This document shows, in pieces, positions 35,826 to 48,125 of a DNA stretch of 64,000 nt. The position numbers and the translations under genes were made by a program. The notes under the pieces are model-generated. The model saw only the letters and a list, made by a program, of their open reading frames with translations. It was not told the DNA's origin and made no database searches. Source of the DNA: Microbacterium kyungheense (GTDB lineage: Bacteria; Actinomycetota; Actinomycetes; Actinomycetales; Microbacteriaceae); contig NZ_VFPE01000005.1 of assembly GCF_006783905.1 (NCBI RefSeq), positions 62,001 through 126,000 of the forward strand, written 5' to 3'. The stretch's first letter is position 1, and every line of letters begins with the position of its first letter.

Positions 35826-35959
35826 AAATGCTCGGCGCACAACCCCGGCTGACCGGTGATGGTGCGGGTTGCGGCATCCAATTTCTAATGCATAATAAAA
35901 ACATGTCCGGGCGGCGACGCTGCCGCACCGCGACCCCGGCAAGAATCGGAGCATCGGCG

Positions 35960-37111
35960 ATGGCGCTGACACGAGACATCTACGACGACGACCACGAGCA
36001 GTTCCGCGAGGTGGTGCGCGCGTTCGCCGAACAGCACGCACGCCCCCACGCCGAACGCTGGGAGGCCGAGGGCAAGGTCGACCGCTGGCTGTTCACGAAG
36101 GCCGCTGAGGCCGGCATCCTGGGCTTCTCGATCCCCGAGGAGTACGGCGGCGGCGGCGCGGACGACTTCCGGTTCCACGCGGTGATGGGCGAAGAGCTCG
36201 CGCGCCACCCGGTGTCGGACGGCCTGGCCGGCATCGCGCTGTCGAACGACATCGTGATCCCCTACTTCACCGACCTCACGGACGACGAGCAGAAGCAGCG
36301 GTGGCTCCCGGGCATCGCGGCCGGCGAGCTCATCGTCGCCGTCGCCATGACCGAACCCGGCACCGGCAGCGACCTGGCGGGCATCCGCACCTCCGCGGTG
36401 CGCGACGGCGACGAGTACGTCGTCAACGGCTCGAAGATCTTCATCTCGAACGGCCAGAACGCCGACCTCGTCGTCACCGCCGTGCGCACGAGCGACGACC
36501 CGCACCGGGGCCTCAGCCTGCTCGTCATCGAGACCGACGCGCCCGGCTTCTCACGCGGGCGCAACCTCGAGAAGGTCGGCCTGCACGCGCAGGACACCAG
36601 TGAGCTGGTGTTCCAGGACGTGCGGGTGCCGGCGGCGAACCTGCTCGGCCCCGAAGGCGCCGGTTTCGCAGGCCTCATGCGCAACCTGCCGCAGGAGCGC
36701 CTGTCGATCGCCGCGGCGGCGGTCGCATCGAGCGAAGGCGTGCTGGAACGCACCATCGACTACGTGAAGGGGCGCACGGCGTTCGGCAAGAGCGTCGGAT
36801 CGTTCCAGAACACGCGGTTCGAGCTGGCCGACATGGTCACGGCGACGGAGGTGAGCCGCGCGTACATCGACCGCTGCATCCACGCACACTCCGCCGGCGA
36901 ACTGTCGGCGGAGGATGCCGCCGCCGCGAAGTTCTGGACCACCGAGCAGTATGTCCAGATCGTGAACCGCTGCCTGCAGCTGCACGGCGGCTACGGCTAC
37001 ATGCGCGAGTACCGCATCGCGCGCGACTACGAGGACGCGCGCATCACGACCATCTACGGCGGCACGACCGAGATCATGAAAGAGATCGTCGGTCGGGGCC
37101 TCGGACTGTGA
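35960..37111 (+). CDS. Acyl-CoA dehydrogenase (FadE type)
   Basis: The 383-residue acyl-CoA dehydrogenase has [17 protein letters not shown] (about residues 129-145), [66 protein letters not shown], with the catalytic Glu in TTEIMKE. It is the first gene of a beta-oxidation operon with thiolase and FadB genes directly after it (11 bp and 38 bp gaps). It is divergent from the SDR operon. Electrons go to ETF. Confidence 0.94.
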   Translation: MALTRDIYDDDHEQFREVVRAFAEQHARPHAERWEAEGKVDRWLFTKAAEAGILGFSIPEEYGGGGADDFRFHAVMGEELARHPVSDGLAGIALSNDIVIPYFTDLTDDEQKQRWLPGIAAGELIVAVAMTEPGTGSDLAGIRTSAVRDGDEYVVNGSKIFISNGQNADLVVTAVRTSDDPHRGLSLLVIETDAPGFSRGRNLEKVGLHAQDTSELVFQDVRVPAANLLGPEGAGFAGLMRNLPQERLSIAAAAVASSEGVLERTIDYVKGRTAFGKSVGSFQNTRFELADMVTATEVSRAYIDRCIHAHSAGELSAEDAAAAKFWTTEQYVQIVNRCLQLHGGYGYMREYRIARDYEDARITTIYGGTTEIMKEIVGRGLGL

Positions 37112-37122
37112 GGAGACACCCC

Positions 37123-38325
37123 ATGGCAGACGCGTACATCTACGACGCCGTGCGCACGCCGCGCGGCCGCAACCGGGGCGGGGCGCTGCACGGCACCAAG
37201 CCCGTGGACCTCGTGGTGGGACTCATCCACGCGCTCCTCGAACGCAATCCGGGCGTCGACCCCGCGCTCATCGACGACATCGTGCTCGGCGTCGTCTCGC
37301 CCGTCGGCGAGCAGGGCGGCGACATCGCCCGCACGGCGGCGCTCGTCGCCGGCCTGCCCGAGACGGTCGCGGGCGTGCAGCTCAACCGCTTCTGCGCCTC
37401 GGGACTCGAAGCCGTCAACACGGCGGCGCAGAAAGTGGCCTCGGGTTTCGAAGACCTGGTGCTCGCGGGCGGCGTCGAGTCGATGTCGCGCGTGCCGATC
37501 GGCTCGGACGGCGGTGCCTACGCGCAGGACCCGACCACCAACTACGACCTGTACTTCGTGCCGCAGGGCGTCGGCGCCGACCTCATCGCGACGATCGAGG
37601 GCTTCTCGCGCGACGACGTCGACGCGTACGCCGCCGAGTCGCAGCGTCGCGCCGACGCCGCCTGGCGCGAGGGCCGGTTCGAGGGCTCCATCGTGCCGGT
37701 GCGCGACCAGAACGGCGTGACTCTGCTCGACACCGACGAGCACCGCCGTCCCGACACCACGGGACTGGGCGGCCTGCCCGCCGCCTTCGCGACGCTGGGC
37801 GAGACGGCGGGCTTCGACGCCGTCGCGACGCAGAAGTACCACGCCGTCGAGCGCATCGAGCACGTCCACACGGCCGGCAACTCCTCCGGGATCGTCGACG
37901 GCGCCGCGCTCGTCCTCATCGGCAGCAAGGAGATCGGCGAGCGCCTCGGCCTCACGCCACGCGCGCGCATCGTGGCGACCGCCGTCACCGGCTCCGAACC
38001 CACGATCATGCTCACCGGACCGACGCCCGCGACGCAGAAGGCGCTCGCGAAGGCGGGGCTGGAGGCATCCGACATCGACTTGTTCGAGCTGAACGAGGCG
38101 TTCGCCGCCGTCGTCATGAAGTGGATGAAGGACCTCGGCATCCCGCACGACAAGGTCAACGTCAACGGCGGTGCGATCGCGCTCGGGCATCCGCTCGGGG
38201 CGACCGGCGCGATGATCCTCGGCACGCTCCTGGACGAGCTCGAGCGCCGCGACCAGCGACGCGGCCTCGCGACGCTGTGCGTCGGCGCCGGCATGGGCAT
38301 CGCCACCGTCATCGAGCGGGTCTGA
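37123..38325 (+). CDS. fadA: Acetyl-CoA acetyltransferase (beta-oxidation thiolase)
   Basis: The 400-residue thiolase has [19 protein letters not shown] (nucleophilic Cys about 91), [36 protein letters not shown] with His, and [16 protein letters not shown] with the second Cys. It is followed after 38 bp by the FadB-like fusion, the usual pairing of the fatty-acid oxidation complex. GAGGAG lies upstream of the ATG at 37123. Confidence 0.95.
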   Translation: MADAYIYDAVRTPRGRNRGGALHGTKPVDLVVGLIHALLERNPGVDPALIDDIVLGVVSPVGEQGGDIARTAALVAGLPETVAGVQLNRFCASGLEAVNTAAQKVASGFEDLVLAGGVESMSRVPIGSDGGAYAQDPTTNYDLYFVPQGVGADLIATIEGFSRDDVDAYAAESQRRADAAWREGRFEGSIVPVRDQNGVTLLDTDEHRRPDTTGLGGLPAAFATLGETAGFDAVATQKYHAVERIEHVHTAGNSSGIVDGAALVLIGSKEIGERLGLTPRARIVATAVTGSEPTIMLTGPTPATQKALAKAGLEASDIDLFELNEAFAAVVMKWMKDLGIPHDKVNVNGGAIALGHPLGATGAMILGTLLDELERRDQRRGLATLCVGAGMGIATVIERV

Positions 38326-38363
38326 CCCGCGGCATCCACTCACGACCGAGGAAGAAGACACGC

Positions 38364-41595
<3,232 letters not shown>

Positions 41596-41600
41596 CCCCC

Positions 41601-41634
41601 GTGGATGCCGGCGGCCCCGGCCGCCGGCATCCAC
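41601..41634 (+). terminator. GGATGCC-stem terminator after the fad operon
   Basis: 16-bp perfect arms GTGGATGCCGGCGGCC / GGCCGCCGGCATCCAC with a 2-base centre begin 5 bp past the stop of 40567-41595. Confidence 0.8.
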
Positions 41635-41636
41635 CT

Positions 41637-41710
41637 GCGCGCCACACTCGGAGATCTCGCTTCGCTCGGACGGATGGTGTCAGGATCTCCGAGGTTGGCG
41701 GGATCTCCGA
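41637..41710 (+). repeat. Palindromic repeat family 2, left copy flanking the DUF559 gene
   Basis: The 74-bp unit begins GCGCGCCACACTCGGAGATC and contains inverted CGGAGATC/GATCTCCGA segments. The first 39 bases match the copy at 42669-42742 at 38 positions, in the same orientation. Confidence 0.75.
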
Positions 41711-41818
41711 AGTTCGCACACCCGTGGCGCCTCCTCCCCAGTGCGGCGACGACGAGCACTGTCCCCAGATGTGGCGGATCGACCGCTGCGGTCGAGGCGG
41801 AATCGGGATGCTGGGCGC

Positions 41819-42646
41819 GTGGCCATCTACGCACTGAGGGTGATGAGCGACCTCGGCGGAGTGGCGCGCACGCGGACCCTCGCCGCACGAGGCGTGTCGG
41901 AGTATGCGCAGCGACAGCTCGTCGCCGCCGGGACCGTCGAGCGTGTCGGTCGCGGTTGGCTCGCGCTTCCCGACGCGGATGCGGCGCTGAAGTCGGCGGC
42001 TCGTGCGGGCGTCGTGCTCACATGCGTCACCGCCGCTCGTCGCAACGGCCTGTGGGTCCTGGCCGAGGACCGACCACATGTCGGAGCGGGGGCTCGATCG
42101 CAGATTCGAACCACGATCGAGCACGTGCACTGGGCGACTCCGGTCGTGCCACGGCATCCAGACTCCCTGGTCGACAGGATCGAGAATGTGCTCGCACTCG
42201 TCTCGCGCTGCCAGCCTTACGAGGCCGCCTTGGCAGTCTGGGAGTCGGCACTCCGTAAGGGACTGATCTCGCGCGAACGGATGCGGCGACTCGCCCTTCC
42301 GCCCGCGGCTCGCAGACTCTGTGCCGAGGCGAGCGACTGGTCGGACTCGGGGCTTGAGACGCTCGTGCCGCCGCGGTTGCGCTGGCTAGGGCTGCCGATC
42401 CGTCAGCAGGTCTGGATTGCGGGGCATCGTGTCGACTTCCTCATCGGCGACCGCCTGGTCCTGCAGGTGGACGGGGGGACGCACGTCGGTCCGCAGCGCG
42501 AGGAGGACATCCGCCACGACGCCGAGCTCCTGCTGCTGGGCTACCACGTGATCCGTGTCGGCTACGGCCAGGTGATCGGGCGCTGGCACGAAGTCCAGGA
42601 CGCCATCATGTCTGCGGTCGCGCAAGGTCTCCACCGTCGGCGCTGA
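41819..42646 (+). CDS. AbiEi-like N-terminal plus DUF559 (PD-(D/E)XK-type) protein
   Basis: The protein is 275 residues. The N-terminal 60 residues (GGVARTRTLAARGVSEYAQRQLVAAGTVERVGRGWLAL) form a winged-helix of the AbiEi antitoxin N-terminal type. The C-terminal domain is DUF559, a Vsr-like nuclease fold: GHRVDFLIGDRLVLQVDGGTHVGPQREEDIRHDAELLLLGYHVIRVGYGQV, with Asp and Asp-Gly positions kept but Gln where many members have Glu. Actinobacteria carry many such genes; their function is not established. No toxin partner is adjacent. The start (GTG 41819) is uncertain; ATG 41843 is the alternative. Two 74-bp direct repeats flank the gene. Confidence 0.78.
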   Translation: MAIYALRVMSDLGGVARTRTLAARGVSEYAQRQLVAAGTVERVGRGWLALPDADAALKSAARAGVVLTCVTAARRNGLWVLAEDRPHVGAGARSQIRTTIEHVHWATPVVPRHPDSLVDRIENVLALVSRCQPYEAALAVWESALRKGLISRERMRRLALPPAARRLCAEASDWSDSGLETLVPPRLRWLGLPIRQQVWIAGHRVDFLIGDRLVLQVDGGTHVGPQREEDIRHDAELLLLGYHVIRVGYGQVIGRWHEVQDAIMSAVAQGLHRRR

Positions 42647-42668
42647 TGCGGTGCACCTCCCCCGCGCG

Positions 42669-42742
42669 GCGCGCCACACTCGGAGATCTCGCCTCGCTCG
42701 GACGGATAACGCCAGAATCTCCGAGCTTCCCGGGATCTCCGA
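42669..42742 (+). repeat. Palindromic repeat family 2, right copy flanking the DUF559 gene
   Basis: This is a 74-bp direct repeat of 41637-41710, offset by exactly 1032 bp, starting 22 bp past the stop of the DUF559 gene. It also contains the inverted CGGAGATC/GATCTCCGAG arms. Confidence 0.75.
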
Positions 42743-42764
42743 GCCAGCGGGGACCGTGCGGGAG

Positions 42765-43373
42765 TCAGGCGCCGGCGCCGTGGCGGACCAGATCCTGCGT
42801 CTGGCGCACCAGGTCGTCGAGGCTGCGGGTGCGGGGGTTCCACCACTCCACGGCCCAGTTCATGGAGCCGAGCAGCAGCAGGCGGAAGATGTTGATGTCG
42901 AGGTCGGCGCGCAGCTGGCCCGCATCCTGCGCGGCGTGGAACAGGTCGCGCCAGATGCGGCTGTACGCCGCCTCTTCGGCGGCGGGGCGCACGCGAAGAT
43001 GCTCGGGCACCTGACCCGCGTTGCGCACCGACGCCGTCGTGTAGTCCGAGATCTGCAGCTCGTAGCGCAGGTGGGCGTCGACGGCGGCGAGGATGCGGTC
43101 GAGCGGCGTCGCCTCGGCGGGCAGGGCCGCGATCACCTCTTCGATGTGCACGCGCACGCGGTGCGCCCCGGCCCACATGACCTCCTCGACGAGGTCGTCG
43201 CGCGAGCCGAAGTAGTAGTAGATCGCGGGCGCCTGGACTCCGGCGACGTCGGCGACGTCGGTCAAGCGTGTGCCGGCGTAGCCCTTGCGGCTCAGCACCT
43301 GCGCCGCGGCATCCAGGATGCGCTCGCGCGTGCGCTGCGACTTCAGCGTCGCGCCGTCCTCGCCCTGCGACAC
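42765..43373 (-). CDS. TetR family transcriptional regulator
   Basis: This 202-residue regulator has an N-terminal helix-turn-helix, RILDAAAQVLSRKGYAGTRLTDVADVAGVQAPAIYYYFGSRDDLVEEVM (about residues 18-66), ending in the typical YYYFGSRDDL. The ligand domain contains the RDLFHAAQDAGQLRADLD segment common in TetRs near fatty-acid genes. It is divergent from the aldehyde dehydrogenase gene across 159 bp holding the palindrome at 43460-43475, which it or the tandem TetR may bind. GTG start with GGGGAG upstream. Confidence 0.92.
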   Translation of the reverse strand: MSQGEDGATLKSQRTRERILDAAAQVLSRKGYAGTRLTDVADVAGVQAPAIYYYFGSRDDLVEEVMWAGAHRVRVHIEEVIAALPAEATPLDRILAAVDAHLRYELQISDYTTASVRNAGQVPEHLRVRPAAEEAAYSRIWRDLFHAAQDAGQLRADLDINIFRLLLLGSMNWAVEWWNPRTRSLDDLVRQTQDLVRHGAGA

Positions 43374-43459
43374 GCAGCTCCCCTTTCGACCGTCACATTC
43401 TAACTGGGATTCGAAAATCTCCGCCGGATCCCTTGCGGCGCGGCAACGGGGGCGCTACC

Positions 43460-43475
43460 GTGAATCGCCGTTCAC
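43460..43475. promoter_or_regulatory. Shared operator, copy before the aldehyde dehydrogenase gene
   Basis: GTGAATCGCCGTTCAC (GTGAA-N6-TTCAC) matches the site at 46404-46419 at 13 of 16 positions. Both lie between a TetR gene and a divergent catabolic gene. Confidence 0.6.
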
Positions 43476-43532
43476 TTATTCGCAGCGCGCCGCCGACGAC
43501 GACGTCGGGGCAGAGAGCTGGAGGAACCCGAC

Positions 43533-45023
43533 ATGACCCTCATCCACGACGACGGCACGGCCGTCCTCACCACGACCGATCCGCGCGACGGGACGACCAT
43601 CGCCTCCTACCCGGTCGCGACCGCCGACGACGTCCGGCGCACCGTGGAGCGCGCCCGTGACGCCGCCGCGTGGTGGGCGGCGCAGGGCTTCGCCGGCCGC
43701 CGCAGGATCCTGCTCGCCTTCAAGGGCGCGATCGCGCGCGACGCGAAGGATCTCGCCGCCACCATCGCGCGCGAGACCGGCAAGCCCGAGGGCGACGCGC
43801 TGCTCGAGGTCATGCTGACTCTCGGCCACCTCGACTGGGCGACGAAGAACGCCGAGCGCGTCCTCAAGCGCCGCAAGGTCAAGGCAGGCCTCGTGAACTA
43901 CAACCAGCACGCGACGCTCGGCTACGAGCCGCACGGGGTGGTCGGCGTGATCGGGCCCTGGAACTATCCCTTCTACACGCCGATGGGCTCGATCTCGTAT
44001 GCGCTGGCCGCCGGCAACGCGGTGGTCTTCAAGCCGAGCGAGCTGACACCGGGCACCGCCGTCTGGGTGGCCGGCAAGTGGCGCGAGGCCTGCGACCGCA
44101 CCGTCCTGCAGGTCGTGACCGGCGACCGCGGCACGGGCGCCGACCTGGTGCGGGCCGGGGTCGACAAGGTCGCGTTCACGGGGTCGACGGCCAGCGCCAA
44201 GAAGGTGATGGCCGCGTGTGCCGAGTCGCTCACGCCGCTGGTCGCGGAGTGCGGCGGCAAGGACGCCCTCATCGTCGCGGCCGATGCCGACCTCGACGCC
44301 GCTGCGGACTTCATCGCGTTCGGCGCGCTCGGCAACGCCGGGCAGACGTGTGTCGGCGTCGAGCGGGTGTACGTCGAGCGGCCGGTCCGCGACGCGCTGG
44401 TCGCCAAGGTCGTCGACCGCGCCGGGCGCATCGCGGTCGACGGCGACGCGCCCACCTACGGCCCCATGACGCTGCCGTCGCAGGCCGACGTCGTGGCCGC
44501 CCACGTCGACGACGCCCTCAGCCGCGGCGGGCAGGCCGTGTACGGCGGACCCGCGTCGATCAGCGGGCGCACGGTGTCGCCCATCGTGCTCGTCGACGTG
44601 CCCGAGGACTCGGAGGCCGTCCAGCGCGAGACCTTCGGCCCCACGGTCGTGATCAATGCCGTCGCCGACCTCGACGAGGCCGTCGCCCGGGCCAATGCGA
44701 CCGACTACGGCCTGGGTGCGGCCGTCTTCACCAAGGATGCGCACAAGGGCGAGCGCCTCGCCGCGCGCCTGCACGCCGGGGTCGTCACGATCAACTCGGT
44801 GCTGGGCTTCGCCGCCGTCGGTGCGCTGCCGTTCGGCGGCGTGAAGGGATCGGGCTTCGGCCGCATCCACGGCGCCGACGGGCTCCGTGAGTTCAGCGTG
44901 CCGAAGTCGATCGCCCGCCAGACCCGCAAGGCCGCGCTCAACCTGCTGACGCTCGAGCGTTCGCCGCGCGACATGCACCTGGTCGAGCGCATGATCCCGA
45001 TGCTGCACGGCAAGGGCCGCTGA
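43533..45023 (+). CDS. Aldehyde dehydrogenase
   Basis: The 496-residue NAD(P)-dependent aldehyde dehydrogenase has PWNYPFYTPMGSISYALAAGNAVVFKPSE (cofactor binding, about residues 146-174), FTGSTASAKKV, the general base in VAECGGKDALIV (about 248) and the nucleophile in GNAGQTCVGVERVYV (Cys about 282). It ends in a membrane-friendly basic C-terminus. The usual ELGGK appears as ECGGK. The acyl-CoA synthetase gene 1.5 kb downstream, with the same operator type, suggests aldehyde to acid to acyl-CoA conversion. Confidence 0.93.
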   Translation: MTLIHDDGTAVLTTTDPRDGTTIASYPVATADDVRRTVERARDAAAWWAAQGFAGRRRILLAFKGAIARDAKDLAATIARETGKPEGDALLEVMLTLGHLDWATKNAERVLKRRKVKAGLVNYNQHATLGYEPHGVVGVIGPWNYPFYTPMGSISYALAAGNAVVFKPSELTPGTAVWVAGKWREACDRTVLQVVTGDRGTGADLVRAGVDKVAFTGSTASAKKVMAACAESLTPLVAECGGKDALIVAADADLDAAADFIAFGALGNAGQTCVGVERVYVERPVRDALVAKVVDRAGRIAVDGDAPTYGPMTLPSQADVVAAHVDDALSRGGQAVYGGPASISGRTVSPIVLVDVPEDSEAVQRETFGPTVVINAVADLDEAVARANATDYGLGAAVFTKDAHKGERLAARLHAGVVTINSVLGFAAVGALPFGGVKGSGFGRIHGADGLREFSVPKSIARQTRKAALNLLTLERSPRDMHLVERMIPMLHGKGR

Positions 45024-45040
45024 CCCGACGTCGGCAGAGT

Positions 45041-45079
45041 GGATGCCGCACCCGGCCGATCACGCCGGGTGCGGCATCC
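45041..45079. terminator. GGATGCC-stem terminator shared by convergent genes
   Basis: 16-bp arms GGATGCCGCACCCGGC / GCCGGGTGCGGCATCC flank a 7-base loop. The right arm is also the end of the tandem-TetR coding sequence. Confidence 0.75.
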
Positions 45080-46328
45080 CTCGCACTCCCAGCACGATCT
45101 CGACCAGGCAGGCCAGCCGCTCGGCCGCGGCGGCATCGCGCACGGGCAGCATCGGCGTCTGGTCGGCCACGACGCCGAGTCCGGCGTGGACCAGCACCGC
45201 CGCCTCGCGCCCGCCGAGGTCCGGACGCACGGCCTGAAGCACCGCGACCCAGTCGGCGACGTGCGCACGCTGCAGCGCCCGCAGCCTGCGCTGCTCGTCG
45301 GGTGCGAGATTGGCGATCTCGGAGAAGTACACGCGCGTGAGCTCGAGGTTGCCGAAGGTGTGCGCGACATAGGCGCGGACGAGTCCGTGCATGAGCTCGG
45401 ACGGGGATGCCGCCTGCTCGCGGGCACGGAGTACGGCCCGCTCCAGCGACACGGCGGCGCGGTCGCACGCCGCGAGCAGCAGGGCCGACTTGCCGTCGAA
45501 GTGCCGGTAGACGCCCGACGGCGTGAGGTCGACCGCCACCGCGATGTCTTCGATGGTCGCCTCGTTGTAGCCGCGTGCCGCGAACTGGCGGATCGCGGCG
45601 TCGATGAGCTGTGCGCGACGGCCTTGTTCTGCGGCCTGCTCGGGAACGGTGGATGCGGGCGGCCCCACATCCGCCACGCCCTCGTCCGATGGGCTCGGCG
45701 AGGCGATCGCGTCGGTCGCCGGCAGCGTGCCGTCCAGGGCGCGCCACGCCGCGCCGGCGAGGAGCGTGCGCAGCGTGCGGGCGGCGACCGTGGTGTGGTG
45801 CGCGGTGATGCTCGCCACCACGCTCAGCGCACCGAGCACCAGCAGGCGCCGATCGACATCGTCGACGTCGGGACGGTAGACGCCGTGAGCGGTCTCGAAG
45901 CGGCGACGGAGGGTGCGGAACTCCGAGGTGAGCAGCTCGCGGTCTTCGGGCTCGAGGTAGCGGCCCTCCCACCGGTAGATGCCGCCGGTCGCGCGCAGCT
46001 CGACGGTCGTGGCGATGACGGCGTCCAAGAGGGCGTCGAGAGCGGCCCGCGCCTCGTCGGCCGACTCCAGAGGGCGCGCGGCGGCCTCGTCGGTGTCTTC
46101 GATCAGCCGGTGCGCGATGGTGAAGGCGGTGCGGACGAAGAGCGCGTACTTGTTCGGGAAGTGGCGGTACAGGGCGGGAGCCGAGATGCCGACGGCGGCA
46201 GCGATGTCCTGCATCCCGACGGCATGGTAGCCGTGCTGCGCGAAGGCGAGCGCGGCGGCCTCCTCGATGCGGCGCTTGCGGTCGCGAGGCCGTGTGCGCG
46301 GAGCGGCGGCGGGCACGGCTGCGGGCAT
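45060..46328 (-). CDS. Tandem TetR regulator (two TetR units in one chain)
   Basis: The 422-residue protein carries two complete TetR units. The first helix-turn-helix is IEEAAALAFAQHGYHAVGMQDIAAAVGISAPALYRHFPNKYALF (about residues 21-64). The second is LIDAAIRQFAARGYNEATIEDIAVAVDLTPSGVYRHFDGKSALL (about 236-280). Each is followed by a helical ligand-type domain. A normal TetR is about 200 residues, so this is a covalent pseudo-dimer or a duplication fusion. The ATG at 46328 is preceded by TAGGCT with six bases between, a leaderless start. It is divergent from the acyl-CoA synthetase gene, whose region holds the GTGAATC...GTTAAC site. Confidence 0.9.
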   Translation of the reverse strand: MPAAVPAAAPRTRPRDRKRRIEEAAALAFAQHGYHAVGMQDIAAAVGISAPALYRHFPNKYALFVRTAFTIAHRLIEDTDEAAARPLESADEARAALDALLDAVIATTVELRATGGIYRWEGRYLEPEDRELLTSEFRTLRRRFETAHGVYRPDVDDVDRRLLVLGALSVVASITAHHTTVAARTLRTLLAGAAWRALDGTLPATDAIASPSPSDEGVADVGPPASTVPEQAAEQGRRAQLIDAAIRQFAARGYNEATIEDIAVAVDLTPSGVYRHFDGKSALLLAACDRAAVSLERAVLRAREQAASPSELMHGLVRAYVAHTFGNLELTRVYFSEIANLAPDEQRRLRALQRAHVADWVAVLQAVRPDLGGREAAVLVHAGLGVVADQTPMLPVRDAAAAERLACLVEIVLGVRGMPHPA

Positions 46329-46403
46329 GCGCACAGCCTACCCGCGGCCCCGCCGCAGACCCGGATCCGCGACTCGCGGTTCACTTCGCACGCATGTCGG
46401 GAT

Positions 46404-46419
46404 GTGAATCTGCGTTAAC
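46404..46419. promoter_or_regulatory. Shared operator, copy before the acyl-CoA synthetase gene
   Basis: GTGAATCTGCGTTAAC is the second copy of the motif at 43460-43475. It lies 104 bp before the synthetase start and 76 bp before the tandem-TetR start. Confidence 0.6.
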
Positions 46420-46522
46420 AAAGAGCGTGACAACGGGTGCCGCCGGTGTCATACTCGACACACCAGCCCGGTGCCGCAGGGTCGCGGCATCCGTACGACG
46501 ACGTGACGAGAGGCAACCCGAC

Positions 46523-48115
46523 ATGACCGACGCCGCCCCCTCAGCGATCCCCGCCGCCGCGCGCCGCAACCACTGGATGAACCAGGTCGCGACGCACGCG
46601 GAGATGAAGCCGGATGCCGCCGCCTTCCGCTTCCTCGGCGAGACGACCAGTTGGCGGCAGGCCGCCGAGCGCATGGACGCCTTCGCCGCCGCGCTGGCGC
46701 GACGCGGCGTCGGGTTCGGCGACCGCGTGCTCCTGCTGACGCTGAACCGGCCGGAGGTCGTGCTGTCGGTCTTCGGCATCAACCGTCTCGGCGCCATCGC
46801 CGTGCCGATCAACATCCGCCTCACTCCGCCCGAGATCGCCTACATCGTCGACGACGCCGACGCCGACGTGCTCATCGTCGAGGCGCCCCTCGCTCCGCTC
46901 GTCGGCGCGGTGGCGCAGATCACCGACCGCATCAAGAAGGTCATCGTGATCGGCGACGCGCCGACGGGCTCGGCGACCGACGGGGCCGAGTCCTGGGCCG
47001 ATCTCGTCGCCGAGGACCCGGCCGGCTTCGAGGCTCCGGACGTGCCCGAAGACACCACGTGCCTCATCATGTACACGTCGGGCACCACCGGCCGCCCCAA
47101 GGGCGCGATGCTCGATCACGTCAACCTCTTCGCGCAGAGCCTCACCCTGCTGCGCGTGAACCAGGTGTTCGGCGAGGACGACATCTCGTTCATGACGGCG
47201 CCGCTGTTCCACATCGCCGGGCTCGGGTCGATCGCCCCGAACTTCGTCATCGGCATCGTGACCGTGATCCACCCGCTGGGCGCGTTCAACCCGACCGAGC
47301 TGCTCGACGCGTGGGAGCGTGAGAAGGCGACCATCGTCTTCAACGTGCCGCAGCAGTGGCAGGTCATCTGCGCCGACCCGACGATCCCCGACCGCGACCT
47401 GCATCTGCGCATCATCAGCTGGGGTGCGGCTCCCGCCTCCGACACCCTGCTGCGCCAGATGAGCGACTGCTTCCCGAAGGCGACGAACGTCGCCGTGTTC
47501 GGGCAGACCGAGATGACCCCCATCACGTGCGCGCTCAGCGGCGAGGACTCGCTGCGCAAGCTCGGATCGGTCGGCCGCCCCATCCCCACCCTGCAGTACC
47601 GCGTCGTCGACGAGGAGCTGAACGACGTCGAGCGCGGCGAGGTGGGCGAGATCCTGTACCGCGGCCCCAACCTCATGAAGGGGTACTGGCGCAAGCCGGC
47701 CGAGACCGCAGAGGCGTTCGACGGCGGCTGGTTCCACTCCGGCGACCTGGTGCGGCAGGACGACGAGGGATTCGTCTGGGTCGTCGACCGCAAGAAGGAC
47801 ATGATCATCTCGGGCGGCGAGAACGTGTACTGCGCAGAGGTCGAGAACGTGCTGTTCGCGCACCCCAGGATCCTCGACGCCGCCATCTACGGGCGTCCCG
47901 ACGAGCGGTGGGGCGAGGTCGCCGTCGCCGCCGTCGTGCTGACGCCCGGCGAGGAGCTCACGATCGACGAGCTGCAGGCGTGGCTCGGCGACAAGCTCGC
48001 ACGCTTCAAGCAGCCCAAGGCGCTCGTCGTGGTGCCGGCCCTCCCCCGCAACGCCGCGGGCAAGGTCAACAAAGTGGCGCTGCGCGCCGCCGACCGCGAA
48101 CCGGCCCCGGCCTGA
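46523..48115 (+). CDS. Fatty acyl-CoA synthetase (AMP-forming)
   Basis: This 530-residue ANL-family ligase activates a carboxylic acid with ATP and CoA. Motifs: MYTSGTTGRPKGAM (P-loop, about residues 187-200), WGAAPASDTLL, FGQTEMTPITCALS, then HSGDLVRQDDEGFVWVVDRKKDMIISGGENVYCAEVENVL and the adenylation lysine in RNAAGKVNKVALR. It resembles FadD-type medium-chain ligases. The ADH-DUF4334 fusion gene follows 10 bp later, so aldehyde/alcohol oxidation and acid activation may be one pathway. Confidence 0.94.
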   Translation: MTDAAPSAIPAAARRNHWMNQVATHAEMKPDAAAFRFLGETTSWRQAAERMDAFAAALARRGVGFGDRVLLLTLNRPEVVLSVFGINRLGAIAVPINIRLTPPEIAYIVDDADADVLIVEAPLAPLVGAVAQITDRIKKVIVIGDAPTGSATDGAESWADLVAEDPAGFEAPDVPEDTTCLIMYTSGTTGRPKGAMLDHVNLFAQSLTLLRVNQVFGEDDISFMTAPLFHIAGLGSIAPNFVIGIVTVIHPLGAFNPTELLDAWEREKATIVFNVPQQWQVICADPTIPDRDLHLRIISWGAAPASDTLLRQMSDCFPKATNVAVFGQTEMTPITCALSGEDSLRKLGSVGRPIPTLQYRVVDEELNDVERGEVGEILYRGPNLMKGYWRKPAETAEAFDGGWFHSGDLVRQDDEGFVWVVDRKKDMIISGGENVYCAEVENVLFAHPRILDAAIYGRPDERWGEVAVAAVVLTPGEELTIDELQAWLGDKLARFKQPKALVVVPALPRNAAGKVNKVALRAADREPAPA

Positions 48116-48125
48116 TCGGACGCGC

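Noticed and set aside
33818..35881. 687-codon minus-strand frame covering both acyl-CoA dehydrogenase and SDR regions
   Set aside because: Only the part from 35014 down codes for the dehydrogenase. Upstream of it the frame is a shadow of the SDR gene.
41819..42646. Complete AbiE toxin-antitoxin pair
   Set aside because: Only the AbiEi-like winged helix is present, fused to DUF559. No AbiEii nucleotidyltransferase gene is adjacent.
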